64,000 nt of DNA from a virus (IMGVR_UViG_3300021378_000009:1-64000); one strand, 5' to 3'; shown: positions 46,216 through 56,376, counted from the first letter of the stretch. Notes: a model not told the origin generated them from the sequence alone. Numbers and translations are program-made.

Positions 46216-47463
46216 TTGAAAAAGAAGATAATTTTAATATCAGATCACATAATGATGAATAGTGGTGTAGCTGTTCAAGGAAGACATTTAGTTGAAGGTC
46301 TATTAGAAACAGGAAAATATAAATTTATACAAATTGGTGCAGCTATGAGTCATGATGACTATAGACCTGTAAAAGTTAAGGAAGATTTAATAATAATACC
46401 AACTAAGGGATTTGGTGACAAAGATATTATTAGATCTTTGCTTGTAACTGAAAAGCCTGATGCTATAGTATTGTTTAATGACCCTAGATTTTTTGATCAT
46501 ATCTTTGAGATGGAAGACGAGATACATCAAGTCTGTCCAATACTTTATTGGCATGTTTGGGATAATAGACCTTATCCAAGCTTTAACGAACACGTTTATA
46601 TGTCTATTGATACGATAAATTGTATATCATACCTAACATATAATTTAATATCAGAAAATCACAGTAATAAAACGAATTATATACCACACTCACTTCCTGA
46701 TTATTTATTTTATAAATTAAAAGAAGAAGATATTAAAAGCTACAAAGAAAAGATATTAGGGAAAGAAAAGTTAGATCATTTTACTGGTCTGTGGATTAAT
46801 AGGAATACTAGAAGAAAAAGACCAGCTGATGTGTTAAAATCATGGCAAATGTTCTTGTTTGATTTAGAAGAAAAATTTGGTCATAAAAATGCAACATTAA
46901 TAATGCATACAGACCCAGAAGATTCTGTAGGTGTTAACTTATTTGAAGTTGCAAAAAATCTTAAAATAAAAGAAAATGTTTGTTTTTCTACTGACGCAAT
47001 AGATTTTGATGAAGTAAATATATTACACAACATATCTGACTTTTATATAAATATAAGTTTTGCTGAAGGTTTTGGATTAGGCACTTTGGAAGCTATGAAA
47101 GTAGGTAACCCAATAATTGCTGTTAAAACTGGAGGACAAACAAGACAAGTAATTAATCACTTTGACAATACAATAAATGGTTTTGCATTAGAGCCCGATG
47201 TGACTACAACATCAGGATCACAAAGTATTTATTATATTAATGAAGACTATGTGAAAACAGAAAAAGTTTCAAAAGCAATATTTTCTATGTACTGTATGGG
47301 GAAAGAATGTAGAAAAGAAATCGGTAATAAAGCAATAGAATATGTCAATAAAGAATTTAACTACAAAGATATGATTAAAAAATGGGATTTATCAATAGAG
47401 GATACAATTAAAAACTGGGAATCAAAATACTCTAGAGTTGAAATCTATAGATTAGGAGATTGA
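46216..47463 (+). CDS. Glycosyltransferase (GT-B, GT4-like), TTG start
   Basis: It starts LKKKIILISDHIMMNSGVAV at TTG 46216, with AAGGGG 6 nt upstream; the earlier in-frame TTG (46195) lies in the nuclease gene. The C-terminal nucleotide-sugar motif FAEGFGLGTLEAMKVGNPII, then AVKTGGQ, is a clear GT4-type E-x7-E region; GVAVQGRH near the N-terminus fits acceptor binding. It is paired with another GT directly downstream. Target candidates are phage DNA, virion proteins or host surface sugars. Confidence 0.85.
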   Translation: MKKKIILISDHIMMNSGVAVQGRHLVEGLLETGKYKFIQIGAAMSHDDYRPVKVKEDLIIIPTKGFGDKDIIRSLLVTEKPDAIVLFNDPRFFDHIFEMEDEIHQVCPILYWHVWDNRPYPSFNEHVYMSIDTINCISYLTYNLISENHSNKTNYIPHSLPDYLFYKLKEEDIKSYKEKILGKEKLDHFTGLWINRNTRRKRPADVLKSWQMFLFDLEEKFGHKNATLIMHTDPEDSVGVNLFEVAKNLKIKENVCFSTDAIDFDEVNILHNISDFYINISFAEGFGLGTLEAMKVGNPIIAVKTGGQTRQVINHFDNTINGFALEPDVTTTSGSQSIYYINEDYVKTEKVSKAIFSMYCMGKECRKEIGNKAIEYVNKEFNYKDMIKKWDLSIEDTIKNWESKYSRVEIYRLGD

Positions 47464-47465
47464 TT

Positions 47466-48659
47466 TTGAAAAAAGTTCTACTAAAAGGACCTCTACTAAG
47501 CAATTCTGGGTATGGAGTCCATTCTAGACAGGTTTTTGAATTTTTAAACTCTAGAAAAGATATCGATTTAAAATGTGATATTACTCCTTGGGGGAATACT
47601 TCTTGGCGACTTAATCAATATAAAGATAAAAGCTACAAAAATATACCGATAATTTTAGAAAAGTATATGTTGGAAAAAGATATTTCTAATTATAAATTTG
47701 ACGAATCATATCAAGTATGCTTTCCTAGTGAATGGAGAAGAATAAGTGAATTTGATGTTGGTATAACTGCTGGAATTGAAACAACAATTTGTTGTTCAAA
47801 TTGGTTGCATGATATTAATTTAATGAATAAAATAATAGTCCCATCTGAATTTACAAAAAAAGTTTTCATGAATTCTTCTAATTATTATAATATAGAATTA
47901 AGTACAGAAATAATTGTAATACCAGAATACTATCATGAAGAATTTGATGTCAAAGACAATATAAACACTTTTAATTTGGATATGATTAAAACTAAAAAAA
48001 ATGTTTTAATATCAGGACAACTTACATCTTTAAAAGAAAAACTTGATAGAAAAAATATATTCAAAACAATTGAAATAGTTGCAAGAGAGGTATCTAGTTT
48101 TAACGATGTTGGTTTGATTATAAAAACAAATTTAGGCAAGAATTCAAGAAAAGATTTCATGAGACTAAAAACAGTTATGAACAAGTATTACAAAGAATTA
48201 AAAAAAGAGTTAGGTTCATGTCTACCTGAAATTTATTTGATTCATGGTGATATGAGTCCATTTGAACTTAAAAGTTTATATGAAAGTGAAAAAGTATCTT
48301 GCTTTATTTCTTGCACTAGAGGTGAAGGATTCGGGCTGCAATTTTTAGAGTCTGCTATATGTAATTTACCTATAATAGCAACAAATTGGTCAGCTTACAC
48401 AGAATTTCTAGACTTTTTCTTAAAAGTAGACTGTGATATAACTGAAGTAGATGTAGAAAAGATAGATAATCAATTATTTGTATTAAACTCAAAGTGGGCA
48501 GAATTCAATGAGTATTCTTTAAAAGAAAAGATACGAGAAGTATTTACAAAAGACTATAGAAAAGATGTTAAAGTTATAGATCAAAGAAATAAATTAGTAA
48601 ACAAAATGTCTAAAACATCAATAATTAATATTTATAAGCAAAAACTAGACAGGTTTTAA
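47466..48659 (+). CDS. Glycosyltransferase (GT-B, GT4-like), TTG start
   Basis: AGGAG (47455-47459) precedes TTG 47466, giving LKKVLLKGPLLSNSGYGVHS; GYGVHSR is the GT-B N-terminal loop. The C-terminal segment RGEGFGLQFLESAICNLPII supplies the E-x7-E site. The upstream stop TGA (47461-47463) overlaps the initiation region. It is diverged from the neighbour but of the same fold. The two TTG starts may lower expression. Confidence 0.85.
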   Translation: MKKVLLKGPLLSNSGYGVHSRQVFEFLNSRKDIDLKCDITPWGNTSWRLNQYKDKSYKNIPIILEKYMLEKDISNYKFDESYQVCFPSEWRRISEFDVGITAGIETTICCSNWLHDINLMNKIIVPSEFTKKVFMNSSNYYNIELSTEIIVIPEYYHEEFDVKDNINTFNLDMIKTKKNVLISGQLTSLKEKLDRKNIFKTIEIVAREVSSFNDVGLIIKTNLGKNSRKDFMRLKTVMNKYYKELKKELGSCLPEIYLIHGDMSPFELKSLYESEKVSCFISCTRGEGFGLQFLESAICNLPIIATNWSAYTEFLDFFLKVDCDITEVDVEKIDNQLFVLNSKWAEFNEYSLKEKIREVFTKDYRKDVKVIDQRNKLVNKMSKTSIINIYKQKLDRF

Positions 48660-48662
48660 TAA

Positions 48663-48968
48663 ATGATTTACACTCTGACAATACTTGCAATTTTATTTTT
48701 ACTATCTTCATACTATTGTTTTAAGTTTGCTATGATTATTATTGAAATTAGTGAAGCTATAGAAGACGCTTTAGATGTTATTGATATAAATTATAACAAT
48801 ATTTCAAGAATACTGGAAACTCCCATATTTCATGATAGTTATGAAGTAAAGTCAGCTGTGAGCAATCTTGAATCTGCTAGAAACTCTCTTTTAGTTGTTG
48901 CTAATAAATTATCAAATAGCAATTTAAACAAAGAAGAGGTAGATATAGAACATTATGAAGGAAGCTAA
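48663..48968 (+). CDS. Small membrane-anchored conserved phage protein, 101 aa
   Basis: An N-terminal hydrophobic helix (IYTLTILAILFLLSSYYCFK) precedes a helical domain with the pattern LETPIFHDSYEVKSAVSNLE, SARNSLLVVANKL. I recall the ETPIFFDS-type segment in marine T4-like phages next to gp55 genes, function unknown. It directly follows the glycosyltransferase, and its end overlaps the start of the sigma-factor gene. Confidence 0.65.
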   Translation: MIYTLTILAILFLLSSYYCFKFAMIIIEISEAIEDALDVIDINYNNISRILETPIFHDSYEVKSAVSNLESARNSLLVVANKLSNSNLNKEEVDIEHYEGS

Positions 48969-49692
48969 ACAAGTCATAAAAAAAAGTAAAAAAAAAATGT
49001 ACTTTGGCAAAGAAGTGCAAGAAAAAATAATAGATTACCAAAATGAAGAAGGTGTAGAAGAAAAGCACAAGATTTATAGAAATGATATTATGCCTGCATT
49101 TAACGAGTTAGTGCAAAGTTTAGTATCTGTCTACGGATTTAAGTCATCAAATGAAGACATTGATCACTTGAAAACAGACTGCATTACGTTTCTATATGAA
49201 ACTCTGCATAAATGGGATAGTTCAAAAGGCACCAAAGCTTTTTCTTACTTTAACATATGCGCAAAAAGATATTTAACAATACATTCTAAACGTCTTCTAA
49301 AGATTTCTAAAAGAAGCGTGTATCTTGATGACAAAGATTCTTTAACGAACTATGATAAAGAAAAAATATATGATCAAACTTATGACGATCCAGAAAAGCT
49401 TATTGAAATTTCTAGAAATAGATTTAAAGTAATAATGGAAATAGTTAATCATATAGAGGAAGAAATTAAGGATGATAGAGATAAAAGGTGTTGCATTGCA
49501 ATAAGAAAGATATATAATAGTATTGAAGATCTTGAATTTTTTAATAAAAGAGCAGTTTTTGTTTATCTAAGGGAAATATCAGGTTTAAATAGCACAGAAC
49601 TTAGTGCTTCACTATCTAGTATAAGAAAAATATATAGAAAAAGTGTAGGTGAAAATAAAAAGTTTAGTTTGAAAGAGAAAGACTTGTCATGA
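48955..49692 (+). CDS. gp55: Late sigma factor (T4 gp55-like)
   Basis: The features fit the late-transcription sigma factor of T4-type phages. The N-terminus is MYFGKEVQEKIIDYQNEEG; a sigma region-2-like stretch follows, with CITFLYETLHKWDSSKGTKA FSYF split as HKWDSSKGTKAFSYFNICAK, whose aromatic and basic residues would melt the -10 region; the C-terminal part is helical (LREISGLNSTELSASLSSIR). The 245 aa are slightly longer than T4 gp55 (185). It recognises -10-only late promoters together with a sliding clamp. The start overlaps the preceding gene and the stop meets the next ATG. Confidence 0.8.
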   Translation: MKEAKQVIKKSKKKMYFGKEVQEKIIDYQNEEGVEEKHKIYRNDIMPAFNELVQSLVSVYGFKSSNEDIDHLKTDCITFLYETLHKWDSSKGTKAFSYFNICAKRYLTIHSKRLLKISKRSVYLDDKDSLTNYDKEKIYDQTYDDPEKLIEISRNRFKVIMEIVNHIEEEIKDDRDKRCCIAIRKIYNSIEDLEFFNKRAVFVYLREISGLNSTELSASLSSIRKIYRKSVGENKKFSLKEKDLS

Positions 49693-50060
49693 AAGACTCA
49701 GAAAAATTATTAGAAAAAACAGAAAAAGCAGAAAAAAAAGAGAATCAGATTAGAAATTTTTCTGATATGTTGGATAATATTGATTCATTAGAAGACAAAA
49801 AAAAGATGCTGTGGAAGGAAATATACGAAAATAGTTTAGAAGATAGAGAAAAAGCTAAAATGCTTTTTAATGATGCATATATTTCTATGCAAGGAGGAGT
49901 TAACGAGCATATGAATATTGGTGGTGTTATGTCAAAGTATCTTGAAAGAATGTGTAGATCTAATGATCAAATTCTAAAGTTAGCTGAGCTTATTGCAAAA
50001 GAAGAAGAAAAATCAGAGACTATATCAGAAGATGATATATTTAGTAAAATAAATGGATAG
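49689..50060 (+). CDS. Unknown 123-aa helical protein, possible late-transcription co-factor
   Basis: It overlaps the sigma-gene stop by 4 bp, so it is coupled. It is acidic and helical: KKKMLWKEIYENSLEDREKA, then VMSKYLERMCRSNDQILKLA ELI (read as YLERMCRSNDQILKLAELI). I recall this LWKEIYENA...SKYLERMS-type protein from marine myophages next to gp55. In T4 the co-activator gp33 is of similar length (112 aa), but I have no motif to prove equivalence. It precedes the spike gene by 3 nt. Confidence 0.6.
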   Translation: MKDSEKLLEKTEKAEKKENQIRNFSDMLDNIDSLEDKKKMLWKEIYENSLEDREKAKMLFNDAYISMQGGVNEHMNIGGVMSKYLERMCRSNDQILKLAELIAKEEEKSETISEDDIFSKING

Positions 50061-50063
50061 AAA

Positions 50064-51866
50064 ATGAAAAAAGCTCTTGTAATACATGTTGTTAACTCAT
50101 CTTTAAATAAAAAAGAAAAATTTAGTAAATTAAATACCTCTATAAAAAAAATAAATGGAATTACATTAAAAAATATATCAAGCCCAGACTTTTCAAAAGC
50201 GGATGAAGATGAAATAAAGTCAATAGTTGATAATTTACCTTCGGGAACTTGCATTTGTGTAACTTTATTTGAAAAAGAAAAGTCTAAAATAATAGTATGT
50301 TTACCAGGATTTTCTTCGCATATAAATATTCCAGTCAAAAAAGGAGAGATAATTTGGTATTTTGTTGATGAAAGTTTTTATGGCGATCAAAATGATGATA
50401 AAAGTAAATATATTAAAAACTTTTGGCTATCTAGAGTACATGGCTTAAACATATCAGAAGACCCAACTTTTTCTTTTCATCTTAGAGACTTTGAAAAAAA
50501 TTTAGATGAAAGTAAAAGACCCGATGGAATTGTTCAAACTAAAAAAGCTCGTGAAAAACAATCAAACAAAGTCAAAGCTAAAAACATAAAAAATGGTATT
50601 GTTATACCTGACTATAATGAAGATTTTATAAAGTCTTCAAATAAAAATATTTCATTTAGTAGTAAAAAAATAATTTCAAAAGAAAACCATCTAAACTATT
50701 ATCCAAAATATTATGATGACAACAATAGCTTTCTTTTGCAAGGATCAAGCAACGCTTTTATAAATCTAAATACAGATATCAAAAGTAAGTCATCTAAAAG
50801 AGGCGGCATTGATATAGTCGCAGGAAGATTAAGTGAAATAAATAACATAAGAAATGACATTATAGATAAAAAATTTAACATTCTGGATAAAAACTTAGTT
50901 AAAACTGGAAAGGAACATACATTCAAGGTAAGTGAAGAATTTCCTGTATACTATATTAAAAACGAATTAGAAGAAATAGAGATATTAAAAGATCCAAATA
51001 ACTACTTGTTCGAAGAAGATTCTTTAAAAATACCTAGCAGAATTGAAAATGAAATAAATTTTGACTTAGACTCATCAAGGATTTATGTATGTGAAAGAGA
51101 CAACATAGATACAAAATTTAAACTAAAAAGCCACATTGTAAATCAAAGCGATATAGACAAAGAAGTATCTAAAGAAAAAATTAAAATAGGCAAATTTATT
51201 GATTTTGAAAATAAAAACAAAAAAGATAAAAAAATAGATGTTTATAATAAAAATTATCCAAGTATTCTTAACAAGTCTAACGTAATAAGAATAGTTGCAA
51301 GAGAAAAATACGAAAACACAGAGATTGACAAAAGCTCTATAAGAATAATAAAAGATTCAAAAGATTACAATGATTATTCTCATATATGTTTAGAGGACAA
51401 TGGCAACATTCTAATTGATGGAAATAAAATACTAATAGGCAATTTTAAAAGAAGTATTCTAAATCAAAATAAAATATCAATTAAAGAATTTAATGAAATT
51501 GTTAATAATAAAAAGACTATTAGTAGTATTGATATAGAAAAATTAGATAATATGAATGGCAATGGAGATACGATAATCTTAGGGCATTCAGAACTATTCT
51601 CAGAACCTCTTGTATTAGGTAATAGCCTTGTAAGAGTATTAGAAGAATTAATAAATATAAATATTAAATTAATTGATGAATTATCAAAAGCACTTGCAAA
51701 AATAGATAATCATACACATGTAATATCTGGGCCAGGTACTTCAACTGCAATGCCAATAATGTTGACACTTCTAGAAAAGACTAAGATTAAAGCAGAAAAA
51801 ACTAAAATTGAAGATATAAAAACTAATTTAAATAAATTATTAAGTAAAGTATCAAAAACTTCTTAG
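50064..51866 (+). CDS. Baseplate hub/spike protein with gp5-like OB domain
   Basis: The OB-fold region (residues about 60-160) carries the spike signature: CICVTLFEKEKSKIIVCLPG, FSSHINIPVKKGEIIWYFVD and FWLSRVHGLNISEDPTFSF, as in T4 gp5 N-terminal domains. A long charged linker (about 165-440) follows, then an end LILGHSELFSEPLVLGNSLV and IDNHTHVISGPGTS, typical of marine myovirus hub proteins. No lysozyme domain is seen, unlike T4 gp5. It is the first gene of the baseplate block, 3 nt after the previous gene. Confidence 0.8.
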   Translation: MKKALVIHVVNSSLNKKEKFSKLNTSIKKINGITLKNISSPDFSKADEDEIKSIVDNLPSGTCICVTLFEKEKSKIIVCLPGFSSHINIPVKKGEIIWYFVDESFYGDQNDDKSKYIKNFWLSRVHGLNISEDPTFSFHLRDFEKNLDESKRPDGIVQTKKAREKQSNKVKAKNIKNGIVIPDYNEDFIKSSNKNISFSSKKIISKENHLNYYPKYYDDNNSFLLQGSSNAFINLNTDIKSKSSKRGGIDIVAGRLSEINNIRNDIIDKKFNILDKNLVKTGKEHTFKVSEEFPVYYIKNELEEIEILKDPNNYLFEEDSLKIPSRIENEINFDLDSSRIYVCERDNIDTKFKLKSHIVNQSDIDKEVSKEKIKIGKFIDFENKNKKDKKIDVYNKNYPSILNKSNVIRIVAREKYENTEIDKSSIRIIKDSKDYNDYSHICLEDNGNILIDGNKILIGNFKRSILNQNKISIKEFNEIVNNKKTISSIDIEKLDNMNGNGDTIILGHSELFSEPLVLGNSLVRVLEELININIKLIDELSKALAKIDNHTHVISGPGTSTAMPIMLTLLEKTKIKAEKTKIEDIKTNLNKLLSKVSKTS

Positions 51867-51904
51867 ATAATAATTAAATTATATATATTTGTTAGGAAGT
51901 CATA

Positions 51905-52396
51905 ATGTCTGGAGAATTTAAATTTAAAAGTACAGGAAACTCTGTATCAAAAGAAGTTGAAAATATAAATTTTTCAAACAATATAGATGTATTTGAGTTG
52001 CCTTTAGGGATAAAAACTCCGTTAGAGAAAGGAGCGCTAGGAAAAGAATCTTTGTTCAAGATGCACTTTTCCTTAGAAGATCAAATAGATGACAATTTAA
52101 AAAATCTTTTGCTTACAAAAAAAGGAGAAAGACTAGGATTTTCAGACTTTGGTACTAATTTAAAAAAAATATACTCACTTAAAAATAAAGATGATATACA
52201 AGAAATTGCAATGGAAGAGATTAGAAATTCTATTCAAAAGTATATGCCTTTCATAAACTTAATAGAATTCCAGTCGAAAGAAGAAAAAAATAGTAGCAAT
52301 AGTGAAACAATTATTATTTTAACTTTAAAGTACAATATACTTAGTTTAAGCAAGCAACAAAGAAGTTTAACAATTAAATTAAAGACATCAGGGTGA
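51905..52396 (+). CDS. gp25: Baseplate wedge protein (gp25-like)
   Basis: The gp25/GpW-like family pattern is present: ELPLGIKTPLEKGALGKESL, then FSLEDQIDDNLKNLLLTKKG ERLGFSDFGTNL read as LLLTKKGERLGFSDFGTNL, the classical LLT-x-GER...FG motif. At 163 aa it is slightly longer than T4 gp25 (132), the extra being an N-terminal ~35 residues. It joins gp6 in the sheath-triggering core of the wedge. The RBS is TTAGGAAGT; the next gene follows 5 nt after its stop. Confidence 0.85.
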   Translation: MSGEFKFKSTGNSVSKEVENINFSNNIDVFELPLGIKTPLEKGALGKESLFKMHFSLEDQIDDNLKNLLLTKKGERLGFSDFGTNLKKIYSLKNKDDIQEIAMEEIRNSIQKYMPFINLIEFQSKEEKNSSNSETIIILTLKYNILSLSKQQRSLTIKLKTSG

Positions 52397-52401
52397 TATA
52401 A

Positions 52402-54252
52402 ATGTCAAGTAAACTAAATAAAAAATTAAAAACAAAAAGAAAAAGTCAGTATGTAAATAAAAACATGTCTGATTTTAGAAATGAGCTTCTTAGTCATGCT
52501 ACAAATAATTTTAGTGATCAAATTTCTGATTTTTCTGAAACTTCACTTGGAGGCATGCTTTTAGACTTTGCAGCAATTGTAGGAGATTCTATTAGTTTCT
52601 ATATTGAACAGCAAGTCAAAGAATTAAGTTACGAAACATCTACAAATTCGGAAAACATTGTTAAACATTTAAAAAATGCAGGCATAAAAAGCAATAATAG
52701 ATCACCCTCTTCTGTTAATGTTACTTTTTTTATTGAAGTTAATTCTGTAGAAGAAAATGGTAAAAAAGTCCCTAAAAAAGAAGTGTTACCTGTAGTAAGA
52801 AAAAATACAATCGTTTCAGAAAGATCAGTAGAGTTTACGCTTATTGAAGATGTAGACTTTTCTCATGGGTATGATATTGAGCCAGGTGATGAAGATGACG
52901 ATGGAAATATAATATCATATATTCTTTCAAAAAAAGGATTATGCATTTCAGGTAATTCCGTAACTGAAAATCATACTTTTAGTGAAGACAATAATAATAG
53001 TTTTCTTTTTTATGAACTAGAAAATGAAAATGTAACAGATATTATAAGTATTATTGATAGCGACTTAAACGAGTATTATGAAGTGGATTATTTGTCTCAA
53101 AGTACTATTTATAAAAAAGTTGAATTTAGTAATGATACATATTTTGAAATATTGCCAGCAATTTATAGATTCGCAAGAGAGACAAACTTCTCAAATGGAA
53201 AAACAATGTTAAGATTTGGTAATGGTGATGGAAAAGTTTTAAAAGATAATATCCTTGATAACCCAGAAGATATCTTGCTTCCTATAAGACAATCAGATTA
53301 TTTTCAAAGTAAGTCACTTGATCCTAATATGTTAATCAAGTCTAATAGCTTAGGTGTTTCACCACAAGGTAGTACAATATCAATTAGATATAGATACGGT
53401 GGTGGATTAGATCATAATGTTCAAGAAGGAACAATAGATAGTGTTATTAAACAATTTATGACTTTTCCAAATGTTGATAATATAGATAATTTTGTTGAAG
53501 AGATTAATGATATAAGACTTTCATTAGACGTTATAAATGAAGAAAACGCTGTTGGCGGGTCTAATGGATTAAAGATAGAAGAGCTTAAAACATTAATACC
53601 TAACGCAATGAAAACACAGTCAAGAATTATTACACATGAAGATTTGATTGGTAGAATATATTCAATGCCAACTAACTTTGGCAAAATAAATAAAGTTGCT
53701 GCTATAGATAACCCTTATTCTAACGGGTCAAAAGATTTATACGTTATATGTAAAGATATAAATAATTTTTATGTTCCAGCTTCTGACGCTATAAAATTAA
53801 ATCTATCTAAATATTTAAATGAATTTAGGCTGATTGGCGATAATTTTAATATCTTAGATGTTCCTGTTTATAATTTTGGAATTAAAGTTGAAATAAGAGT
53901 AGGTGAAGGAAACGATATAGATTCTGTCATAGATGATGTATTGTTTAGAATAATTGAAGATATGAGATTTGATAGTTTGCAGATAGGCGAAGCGCTTAAT
54001 ACAAATGATCTTGTAAAATTAGTATTAGGTGTTGATGGTGTAGTATCTATAATTACAAGACAACAAAACATGATAGTTTCAAAAAATTCTACTAATGAGT
54101 TTTTTGATGAAGATGAAGATATTACACTAACTTATAATAATAACTTCTTTAATCCAATAAGTGATTATGATGAAGGTTTTATATATCCTGATCCTGGCGG
54201 TATATTTGAAATGAGATATACTGCTAACGACATTGAAATAATTGCTAATTAA
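52402..54252 (+). CDS. gp6: Baseplate wedge protein (gp6/baseplate-J-like)
   Basis: Markers are FSETSLGGMLLDFAAIVGDS, then ISFYIEQQVKELSYETSTNS at the N-terminus (the wedge dimerisation region), and near the C-terminus YVICKDINNFYVPASDAIKL, LNEFRLIGDNFNILDVPVYN and VKLVLGVDGVVSI, all standard for gp6 homologues of marine myophages. At 616 aa it matches T4 gp6 (660). Gp6 forms the ring that connects baseplate wedges. The RBS is GGGTGATATA. Confidence 0.85.
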   Translation: MSSKLNKKLKTKRKSQYVNKNMSDFRNELLSHATNNFSDQISDFSETSLGGMLLDFAAIVGDSISFYIEQQVKELSYETSTNSENIVKHLKNAGIKSNNRSPSSVNVTFFIEVNSVEENGKKVPKKEVLPVVRKNTIVSERSVEFTLIEDVDFSHGYDIEPGDEDDDGNIISYILSKKGLCISGNSVTENHTFSEDNNNSFLFYELENENVTDIISIIDSDLNEYYEVDYLSQSTIYKKVEFSNDTYFEILPAIYRFARETNFSNGKTMLRFGNGDGKVLKDNILDNPEDILLPIRQSDYFQSKSLDPNMLIKSNSLGVSPQGSTISIRYRYGGGLDHNVQEGTIDSVIKQFMTFPNVDNIDNFVEEINDIRLSLDVINEENAVGGSNGLKIEELKTLIPNAMKTQSRIITHEDLIGRIYSMPTNFGKINKVAAIDNPYSNGSKDLYVICKDINNFYVPASDAIKLNLSKYLNEFRLIGDNFNILDVPVYNFGIKVEIRVGEGNDIDSVIDDVLFRIIEDMRFDSLQIGEALNTNDLVKLVLGVDGVVSIITRQQNMIVSKNSTNEFFDEDEDITLTYNNNFFNPISDYDEGFIYPDPGGIFEMRYTANDIEIIAN

Positions 54253-54264
54253 AGGTAAATTAAT

Positions 54265-56376
54265 ATGATATTTATATTAAATCCAACTAAAGATACATAC
54301 ATTACTAATCTACAGACACAGTTTAATGATGGCAGCTTAGCAAATTTTGGTAAAGCTGCAACAATTGATTTATTTAAATTGTATAATGAAAATAAACATT
54401 CTAAATCTTGGGCAGCTTTTAAATTTACTTCAAGTTTTTCTCAAAACGATAATATAACACTCATAGATGCAGATAATAATTCTGTTACTTTTATTATTGA
54501 TAATACAGAGAATACAGACAACACTTCAGAAAATTTAAGTGCGGGTAAAGTGATAGTAGGCACTTCAGACATAACTGATCATAATGATAGTACTCCTAAA
54601 AACTATTCTCAAAGAATTGCTGATGCTATCAACAATGTTTCTTCTGCAAACAACAGTTTAACTTTGAATATTACTGCATATGGAAATTCAAATAATGTAT
54701 TAGTGCTAAAACAGGATAAACCTGGTGAATCTGGTGATACTACTTTTACAATACCCACAGCTATGGAACATGTTGGAACATCAGCTACTGGTACTGCAAT
54801 TACAAAGTTTTCAAGAATAGACTATAGCGCTGCACTCTTAAAATTTGACATATCTAGTTTTAAGTCAAAATACGTTAGTAATTCTAATAATGAATTTTCT
54901 AGTAGTGTATATAATGATAGTAATAAGTTCAAAGCTGTAATTGTATTGAAAGATGTAACAACAGGTTTATCAAAACCAAAAAATTACACTTTAACTGCGT
55001 ATCCTTTGTTAAAAGATTTTGATGAAGGAATGGGTAAAGATACAATACACTTTTCAGACAAGGGTTCTTCTAACTTTGTTTCTTCTTCGTTGAAAACAGA
55101 TGGAACGTATGATACTTGGAAAATTCCCGGATACATTTCTTTACTTGATGATGTAAGAAATACAGACTCATCAAGTTCTTTAAACTTTAAAGAAGGAAAT
55201 GAAGACATTGTTTTCGATGTAACAAGTTATGTTAAAAAGTTAATAAACGATACAGACGTTGGCGATAATGGTGATGATGATGGAGTTTCTATATTAGACG
55301 ATAAAGGATTTATTGTTACGTTTAGCAATCAATATTTATATAATTTAACTTCGTATTTTGTAAAAAGATCAGGAAGTAGACATCTTTTAAATAAGAAGTT
55401 TATACCACAACTAAGAATTATTATTGACGATAGTAGCTATCATATTCCACAAAATCCAAAAAACAAAAAAAGATATCTAAATAACGAAGAGATTTTTTAC
55501 TTATTCAATAGAGTAAATGGAAAATTAAAAGATTTTTCACCACCTACAGCAGGTGGTGATAACATTAAATTCAAAATCGGTAGTTTATTTGATAGCATAT
55601 CAGACACATCTAATGTTACTAATTTTAAAGGCGAGATAATTTCAGGTATAAAAAAGAAAACATTATCAAATACAGCTCTAAGCAGATTTAATTCAAATAT
55701 ATCTTCACATCTTTTAGCTAGTGGGTCTTATAAAGATGCTTTAACATGGTACTGGGAAGATAGTGATACGACTATAGTAGAAGCAGGATCTTTTGTTATA
55801 GGGAAAAAATATAAAATTAGAAATTACGCTGCTGGACAAAATGATTTTACTACAATAGGAGCATTAAATAATAACGTAGGAACTGTTTTTACAGCTACAG
55901 GAGCAGGTTCAGGAGCAGGTGATGCTTTTGAAGTTGTAGAATATAATATATTATCAGAGTCTATTGAGTTTTTAGCAGGCGAGACATTAAATGAGATAAA
56001 TTATAGAAATGTTAATGTTGCTATAAGAATCGAAGACAATAGATTAGTATCAGATGATAATATACAAACAATTGAAGTATTCTTTATAGATAATTTTAAG
56101 CAGTATGATGTTGTTAAAGTTCCTTATGACTTACCTAGTGATAATATAGGCACAGTATATTATAAAGTGTTAGATGTTGATACTGACGATGTATTAATAG
56201 ATTACAATGATATTGGTACAAAATTATTTTTTGATGGTGAAAAATATATTTTTGATTTATTTGTACCAAAAATATTTAAAAATAAAAGAGTAATATTTGA
56301 ATTTAAAACATTTGACAATATTACTGGAGTTAAAAAACTTATAAAATCAATTAATAAAATTTTTAGGATAGAATAA
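54265..56376 (+). CDS. Large baseplate or tail structural protein, 703 aa
   Basis: The opening MIFILNPTKDTYITNLQTQF and LLKFDISSFKS, then KGSSNFVSSSLKTDGTYDTW, resemble the DNRLRE-like carbohydrate-binding-type structural proteins found after gp6 in marine myoviruses. A module GKKYKIRNYAAGQNDFTTIG...VFTATGAGSGAGDAFEV (residues about 510-560) is also present, shortened, in the 34313 fibre. Probable baseplate or short-fibre attachment protein. The RBS AAAGGTAAATT precedes ATG 54265; the stop overlaps the next ATG. Confidence 0.7.
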   Translation: MIFILNPTKDTYITNLQTQFNDGSLANFGKAATIDLFKLYNENKHSKSWAAFKFTSSFSQNDNITLIDADNNSVTFIIDNTENTDNTSENLSAGKVIVGTSDITDHNDSTPKNYSQRIADAINNVSSANNSLTLNITAYGNSNNVLVLKQDKPGESGDTTFTIPTAMEHVGTSATGTAITKFSRIDYSAALLKFDISSFKSKYVSNSNNEFSSSVYNDSNKFKAVIVLKDVTTGLSKPKNYTLTAYPLLKDFDEGMGKDTIHFSDKGSSNFVSSSLKTDGTYDTWKIPGYISLLDDVRNTDSSSSLNFKEGNEDIVFDVTSYVKKLINDTDVGDNGDDDGVSILDDKGFIVTFSNQYLYNLTSYFVKRSGSRHLLNKKFIPQLRIIIDDSSYHIPQNPKNKKRYLNNEEIFYLFNRVNGKLKDFSPPTAGGDNIKFKIGSLFDSISDTSNVTNFKGEIISGIKKKTLSNTALSRFNSNISSHLLASGSYKDALTWYWEDSDTTIVEAGSFVIGKKYKIRNYAAGQNDFTTIGALNNNVGTVFTATGAGSGAGDAFEVVEYNILSESIEFLAGETLNEINYRNVNVAIRIEDNRLVSDDNIQTIEVFFIDNFKQYDVVKVPYDLPSDNIGTVYYKVLDVDTDDVLIDYNDIGTKLFFDGEKYIFDLFVPKIFKNKRVIFEFKTFDNITGVKKLIKSINKIFRIE

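Noticed and set aside
49689-50060. Naming the small protein gp33
   Set aside because: Position and size fit, but no gp33 motif can be read.
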